Source: Parasulfuritortus cantonensis | GTDB taxonomy: Bacteria; Pseudomonadota; Gammaproteobacteria; Burkholderiales; Thiobacillaceae | DNA length: 60,642 nucleotides | Assembly (NCBI RefSeq): GCF_004337445.1 | Contig: NZ_SJZB01000039.1 | Coordinates: 1-60,642, forward strand | Direction: 5' to 3' | In this document: piece by piece, positions 56,756-60,642 of the stretch | Layout of the letters: the number at the start of each line of letters is the position of its first letter | Numbering within the stretch: the first letter of the stretch is position 1 | Position numbers and translations under genes: made by a program | Notes under the pieces: model-generated | What the model was told of the DNA's origin: nothing | The model's input: the letters and a program-made list of their open reading frames with translations, nothing else | The model's database searches: none

Positions 56756-57540
56756 GGCGCCACCATGCCGCGCATGGCGGCGCCACCCGCCTCCACCGCC
56801 TGGCCCCAGAAACGCTCCAGGTAGGCGGGCAGGTACAGGATGGAGAAATACAGCACGAGGAACCCGGCACTGATGGTGATCGGGAAGCCAACCGCAAAGA
56901 TATTCAGCTGTGGCGCCGCCCGGGTCATCATGCCGATGGCCAGGTTGGCCGAGAGCAGGGCGGCAGTGACCGGCAGGGCGATATGCAGGCCGGTCTTGAA
57001 GATCGCCGCCCCCCAGCCGGCCAGGACCAGGAAACCGTGCCCGGACGACGGCGTGAGGGCGATGGGGACATCCCGGAAGCCCTGCCAGAGCGCCGCGATG
57101 ATCTGGTGATGGCCGTTGATCGCGAACAGGGTGAGGATGCTGGTGATGGTCAGGAACTGGGCCAGTACCGGCGTCTGGGCGCCGTTGACCGGGTCGTACA
57201 GGGTGGCCATCGACAGCCCCATCTGCAGGCCCATGAACTGGCCGGCGAACTCGAGCGTGGTGAAGACGATGCGGATGGCGAAGCCGAGTGCCAGGCCGAT
57301 GGCGATCTGCTGCAGGAGCAGGAGCAGTCCCTCGCCGGACAGCAGGGCCACCTGGGGCGGCGGCGGCAGCGTGGGGGCGATCACCAGGGTGAGGACGACC
57401 GCCAGCCCGAGCCGGATCGTGGCCGGCGTGGCGCGGTTGCCGAGCAGCGGATCGAAGCCCAGCCAGGCCAGGATGCGAACCAGCGGAAAAAAGAAGAACG
57501 CCACCATCTGGTTCCAGTCGGCACTCGACAGGGCCAGCAC
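56752..57540 (-). CDS. fliR: flagellar export apparatus protein FliR
   Basis: A 262-residue inner-membrane protein with about six helices, part of the FliPQR export gate of the flagellar type III apparatus. LRILAWLGFDPLL-like start, GFAIRIVFTTLEFAGQFMG and PVTAALLSANLAIGMMTRAAPQLNIF are typical. The start is GTG at 57540. It lies 11 bp after fliQ and overlaps the methyltransferase gene by 4 bp. Confidence 0.94.
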   Translation of the reverse strand: MLALSSADWNQMVAFFFFPLVRILAWLGFDPLLGNRATPATIRLGLAVVLTLVIAPTLPPPPQVALLSGEGLLLLLQQIAIGLALGFAIRIVFTTLEFAGQFMGLQMGLSMATLYDPVNGAQTPVLAQFLTITSILTLFAINGHHQIIAALWQGFRDVPIALTPSSGHGFLVLAGWGAAIFKTGLHIALPVTAALLSANLAIGMMTRAAPQLNIFAVGFPITISAGFLVLYFSILYLPAYLERFWGQAVEAGGAAMRGMVAP

Positions 57541-57551
57541 GGTTGCGCCGC

Positions 57552-57821
57552 CTAACCCACCAGCGTGGGGATGTTGCCGTACAGGCGGACCACGAAGTCG
57601 ACCAGCATGCGCAGCATCCAGGGGCCGAGCAGGACCAGGACCAGGAACATCACCACCAGCTTGGGGATGAAGGTCAGGGTCATCTCGTTGATCTGGGTCG
57701 CGGCCTGGAAGATGCTGATCAGGAGGCCGGTGAGGAGGGCGGCCAGGAGCAGCGGCCCGGCCGTCAGCATGGTCACCTCCATGGCCTGGCGGATGATGGC
57801 GATGACGGTGTCGGGCGTCAT
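57552..57821 (-). CDS. fliQ: flagellar export apparatus protein FliQ
   Basis: An 89-residue protein with two membrane helices and the typical start MTPDTVIAIIRQAMEV and central ISIFQAATQINEMTL. It forms the export gate with FliP and FliR. Its ATG overlaps the fliP stop. Confidence 0.96.
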   Translation of the reverse strand: MTPDTVIAIIRQAMEVTMLTAGPLLLAALLTGLLISIFQAATQINEMTLTFIPKLVVMFLVLVLLGPWMLRMLVDFVVRLYGNIPTLVG

Positions 57822-58567
57822 ATCTGGTAGGTCGCCACGAGGGAGGCGATGAGCAGGTTCCAGCCGTCGGCGAGGACGAACAGCATGAGCTTGAACGGCA
57901 GCGACACCAGCATCGGCGACAGCATCATCATGCCCATCGACATGAGCACGCTGGCCACCACCATGTCGATGATCAGGAACGGGATGAAGACGATGAAGCC
58001 GATCTGGAATGCGGTCTTCAATTCGCTGATCACGTAGGCCGGCACCAGGATCTTCATGGGCGTTTCCTCCGGCCCCTGCAGCGGCGGATGGTTGGCCAGC
58101 TTGACGAACAGGGCGAGGTCCTCCTCCCGGGTCTGCTTGAGCATGAAGGCCTTGAGCGGCTGCGCGCCGACCTCGACCGCCTGGGCGAAGCCGATCTTGT
58201 TCTCCGAGTAGGGCTGCCAGGCCGTGTCGTATATCTTGTCGAACACCGGCGCCATGATGAAGAAGGTCATGAACAGGGATAGGCCGACGATGACCTGGTT
58301 GGGCGGCGTCTGCATGGTGCCGATGGCCTGGCGCAGCAGGGACAGGACGATGACGATGCGTGTGAACGAGGTCATCATCAACAGCATCGCCGGCAGGAAG
58401 GTCAGCGAAGTGAGGAGCAGCAGCGCCTCGATGCTGAAGGTGTAATTGGTGGTGCCGCCGGGCCCCGGCGAGCTGGTGAACGCGGGCAGGCCCTGGGCCG
58501 CCCAGGTCAGGCCGGGCATCAGCAGCAGGCCGAGCAGGAGCAGGCCGAGCAGGAGCAGGCGGCGCAT
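57818..58567 (-). CDS. fliP: flagellar export apparatus protein FliP
   Basis: A 249-residue export-gate subunit with a cleavable signal peptide (about 1-24) and four membrane helices. LPAMLLMMTSFTRIVIVLSLLRQA and TPPNQVIVGLSLFMTFF are conserved family segments. The signal peptide is encoded in part by a 15-bp tandem repeat (58526-58555). It lies one base after fliO. Confidence 0.96.
   Translation of the reverse strand: MRRLLLLGLLLLGLLLMPGLTWAAQGLPAFTSSPGPGGTTNYTFSIEALLLLTSLTFLPAMLLMMTSFTRIVIVLSLLRQAIGTMQTPPNQVIVGLSLFMTFFIMAPVFDKIYDTAWQPYSENKIGFAQAVEVGAQPLKAFMLKQTREEDLALFVKLANHPPLQGPEETPMKILVPAYVISELKTAFQIGFIVFIPFLIIDMVVASVLMSMGMMMLSPMLVSLPFKLMLFVLADGWNLLIASLVATYQI
58526..58555 (-). repeat. 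15-bp tandem repeat in the fliP signal sequence
   Basis: Two direct copies of CAGGCCGAGCAGGAG encode the Leu/Gly core of the FliP signal peptide; a partial third copy may follow. Frame is kept because 15 is divisible by three. Confidence 0.7.
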
Positions 58568-58568
58568 G

Positions 58569-58985
58569 TCAGGCCCTGGGCCGGCGCAACAGGTCGGCCA
58601 GCTTGTCGGCGAAGGGCGGCGCGACCGGTTGCGGCGTCGTGTCGACGCCCTCGGGCTTGGCCAGGGTATGCAGCGTGCTGACGTGTCCGGCGGCTACCCC
58701 GACCAGTATCCAGGTGTCCTGGACCTCGACCACGACCACGCGTTCGCGCGGCCCCAGCATCACTCCGCCGACCACCTTGACCACGCCCTGGGCACCGCCC
58801 TGGCCCGGCCCGAAGCGGCGCAGCAGCCAGAAGAAGCCGTACAGCATGCCAAGCACCACGAGCAAGCCGACCAGGGCCTGCATGAAGGCACCGAAGGAGG
58901 AGGTCTGGGGCACCGCGTCGGCCGCGCGCGCGGCGAGCGGCATCATGCCTGAGAGCAGGATCACCGACCCGCGCGGCAAGGTCAT
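58569..58985 (-). CDS. fliO: flagellar biosynthetic protein FliO
   Basis: A 138-residue protein with a possible signal segment at the N-terminus, one transmembrane helix (about 36-56, LVGLLVVLGMLYGFFWLLRR region) and a cytoplasmic beta domain (GPRERVVVVEVQDTWILVGV). FliO helps assemble the FliP ring. Its ATG overlaps the fliN stop. Confidence 0.9.
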   Translation of the reverse strand: MTLPRGSVILLSGMMPLAARAADAVPQTSSFGAFMQALVGLLVVLGMLYGFFWLLRRFGPGQGGAQGVVKVVGGVMLGPRERVVVVEVQDTWILVGVAAGHVSTLHTLAKPEGVDTTPQPVAPPFADKLADLLRRPRA

Positions 58986-59455
58986 CGGTTGATGCGGCGC
59001 AGGCGTTCGGCCGGGCTGATGATGTCGGTGAGGCGGATGCCGAACTTGTCGTTCACCACCACCACCTCGCCCTGGGCGATCAGGCAGCCGTTGACCAGGA
59101 CATCCATGGGTTCGCCGGCCAGGCCGTCCAGTTCCACCACCGAGCCCTGGGCCAGTTGCAGCAGGTTGCGGATGGCGATCTTGGTGCGGCCGAGCTCGAC
59201 GGTGAGCTGGACCGGGATGTCGAGTATGAGATCGAGATTGTTGGCCGCGGCCGGGTGGCCGTCCGCGGACAGATTCTGGAATATCTGGGCCTTCTGCGGT
59301 TCCGGCGCCGGCTTGGCCTCGGCACTGGCCTGCTCGGCCATGGCCGCGGCCCAGTCGTCCTCGGCACCGCCAGGGGTCTGCTCGACCGACTCCTGTTCGG
59401 CCATCGCCGCGGCCCAGTCGTCTGCCGTTACGTCTTTTTCCGCTTCTTCGCTCAT
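58982..59455 (-). CDS. fliN: flagellar motor switch protein FliN
   Basis: A 157-residue C-ring protein. The C-terminal SpoA domain (about 75-155) has LDIPVQLTVELGRTKI and LDGLAGEPMDVLVNG. The N-terminal tail carries DDWAAAMAEQ twice (12-21 and 33-42), a motif resembling the single DDLWAEALSEQ segment of enterobacterial FliN. It overlaps both fliM and fliO by 4 bp. Confidence 0.95.
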   Translation of the reverse strand: MSEEAEKDVTADDWAAAMAEQESVEQTPGGAEDDWAAAMAEQASAEAKPAPEPQKAQIFQNLSADGHPAAANNLDLILDIPVQLTVELGRTKIAIRNLLQLAQGSVVELDGLAGEPMDVLVNGCLIAQGEVVVVNDKFGIRLTDIISPAERLRRINR

Positions 59456-60450
59456 CGCTTGACCCCGGCGATCGCCGCCCGCTCACGCCCTTGCAGGACC
59501 CGCTCGACCTTGAGGGCGAGTTGGCCATTTTTCTGGCCGTAATGGCATTCGAACAAGGGCACCCCGTCGACCTCGGCCACCACCGCCTCGGGCAAGTCCA
59601 GCGAGATCACGTCGCCCACCTTCAGGTCCAATATCTGGCGCAAGGTGATGTCGGCCTGGCCCAGGTGGGCCACCAGTTCGACCTCGGCGTCCTGAACCTG
59701 GAGAGACATCTCGGTCACCCAGCGTTCGTCCGCCTCCGCACGATCCGCCTGCATGGTGCTGGTGAGCTGATCGCGCATCGGCTCAATCATACTGTAGGGC
59801 ATGCAGATGTGGAAATCGCCGCCCGAGGTCCCCAGCTCGATGTTGAACGTGCTCACCACCACCACTTCGGTCGGCGTGGCGATGTTGGCGAACTGGGTGT
59901 TCATCTCCGAGCGCACGTATTCCAACTGCACCGGATGGATGGGTTCCCAGGCCTTGCCGTATTCCTCGAACACCACATCGAGCATCTTGCGGATGATGCG
60001 CTGCTCGGCGAGGGTGAAGTCGCGCCCCTCGACCCGCATGTGGTAGCGGCCGTCGCCGCCGAACAGGTTGTCGACCACCAGGAACACCAGGTTGGGGTCG
60101 AACACGAACAGCGCCGTGCCGCGCAACGGCGGCATGTGGATCAGGTTCAGGTTGGTCGGGACGATCAGGTTGCGGACGAACTCGCTGTACTTGATCACCG
60201 ATACCGGGCCGACCGAGATCTCCGCCGTGCGCCGGATCAGGTTGAACAAGCCGATGCGGAAGTTGCGTGCGAAACGCTCGTTGATGATCTCCAGGGTCGG
60301 CATGCGGCCCCGGACGATGCGCTCCTGGCGGCCGATATCGTAGGAACGAACCCCCCCCGCGCCTTCTTCCTCGGTGGCTTCCTCCGGTTCCCCGGTTACG
60401 CCACGAAGCAGGGCGTCGACTTCTTCCTGGGAAAGGATGTCGTCGGCCAC
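59452..60450 (-). CDS. fliM: flagellar motor switch protein FliM
   Basis: A 332-residue C-ring protein. The N-terminal CheY-phosphate-binding peptide is ILSQEEVDALLRG (5-17), the middle domain includes NPNLVFL-like and GGDGRY segments, and a C-terminal SpoA domain is present. The start is GTG 60450 with a GGGGG site upstream. CheY from this window is its expected partner. Confidence 0.95.
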   Translation of the reverse strand: MADDILSQEEVDALLRGVTGEPEEATEEEGAGGVRSYDIGRQERIVRGRMPTLEIINERFARNFRIGLFNLIRRTAEISVGPVSVIKYSEFVRNLIVPTNLNLIHMPPLRGTALFVFDPNLVFLVVDNLFGGDGRYHMRVEGRDFTLAEQRIIRKMLDVVFEEYGKAWEPIHPVQLEYVRSEMNTQFANIATPTEVVVVSTFNIELGTSGGDFHICMPYSMIEPMRDQLTSTMQADRAEADERWVTEMSLQVQDAEVELVAHLGQADITLRQILDLKVGDVISLDLPEAVVAEVDGVPLFECHYGQKNGQLALKVERVLQGRERAAIAGVKR

Positions 60451-60457
60451 GATCCCC

Positions 60458-60642
60458 CTATTGGATGATGAAGGCGTTGAACAGGACCTTCTTCACACCC
60501 TCGTTGGGCTGCTTGACGCCGAGGATGTCGTTGACCTGTTTGCGGATGTCGGCCGCCAGTTTGTCCTTGCCCTCCAGCACCGACAACTCCTCGGCCTGTT
60601 TGCTCGACAGCAGACGGATGATGGCGTCGCGCACCTCGGGCA
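60458..60642 (-). CDS. fliL: flagellar basal body protein FliL, C-terminal fragment
   Basis: About 60 codons at the window edge; the 5' part lies beyond position 60642. The reading ends GVKKVLFNAFIIQ, and the preceding PEVRDAIIRLLSSKQAEEL is the conserved C-terminal helix of FliL, the stator-associated membrane protein. It is the gene before fliM in the usual order, seven bases away. Confidence 0.9.
   Translation of the reverse strand, partial: PEVRDAIIRLLSSKQAEELSVLEGKDKLAADIRKQVNDILGVKQPNEGVKKVLFNAFIIQ

Overview
The window is about 60.6 kb of GC-rich, gene-dense chromosome from what looks like a sulfur-oxidising, autotrophic, motile betaproteobacterium close to Thiobacillaceae. The main reasons are a dissimilatory sat-aprB-aprA cluster, the RuBisCO activase genes cbbQ-cbbO, a proton-pumping pyrophosphatase next to a pyrophosphate-type phosphofructokinase, and a BtuM-type vitamin B12 transporter (the family was characterised in Thiobacillus denitrificans). 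The taxonomic call is inference from gene content; no 16S or other marker is present.

Layout. 1-4.5 kb: the end of an alpha-glucan phosphorylase gene, a patatin-like lipase, a PIG-L deacetylase and a convergent glycosyltransferase. A complete IS1380-family element sits exactly in the CTAG shared by the last two stop codons. 4.5-9.5 kb: a sigma-54 two-component pair preceded by a rhomboid protease and an orphan CcoQ-like peptide, then a YfdX-like periplasmic protein. 9.7-14.8 kb: tesA divergent from ybbA-ybbP, with start codons overlapping in one palindrome, a HAD phosphatase and a CbiM-like membrane protein. 14.8-21.5 kb: a sigma-28 promoter, then cheV-cheV-cheY-cheZ-cheA and an EAL/HDOD protein. 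21.5-23.6 kb: sixA, an AIM24-family gene and a lipoprotein gene. 23.7-28.8 kb: sat, aprBA with a strong terminator, and a cysteine-cluster protein. 28.8-30.9 kb: a less dense accessory patch with two orphan secreted proteins and weak integron attC-like sites. 30.9-36.4 kb: a PQQ-type sugar dehydrogenase and an RND efflux pump. 36.5-41 kb: cbbQ, cbbO, a coupled small gene, and an OmpA-family protein with Met-rich repeats. 41-46.9 kb: hppA, a small gene, pfp, a small gene, adk and kdsB. 46.9-51.1 kb: a GGDEF protein, then a cobalamin riboswitch with btuB and btuM. 51.1-56.2 kb: dapA-bamC-MBL-rhlE-DUF3301-CNP1. 56.2-60.6 kb: fliL-M-N-O-P-Q-R with a coupled methyltransferase.

How the genes work together. 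AprBA uses AMP and sulfite to make APS, and Sat turns APS and pyrophosphate into sulfate and ATP. Adk can supply AMP, while HppA and Pfp handle pyrophosphate, so much of the window concerns adenylate and pyrophosphate economy. The chemotaxis set feeds the FliM/FliN switch encoded at the right end.

The most unusual signal is in the chemotaxis operon. In both the cheY-cheZ and cheZ-cheA gaps, the 3' tail of the upstream gene is repeated exactly (38 and 21 bp) after a short spacer, and the two spacers share a 15-bp motif with two mismatches. CheZ also carries two N-terminal copies of a peptide resembling the CheY-binding motifs of CheZ and FliM.
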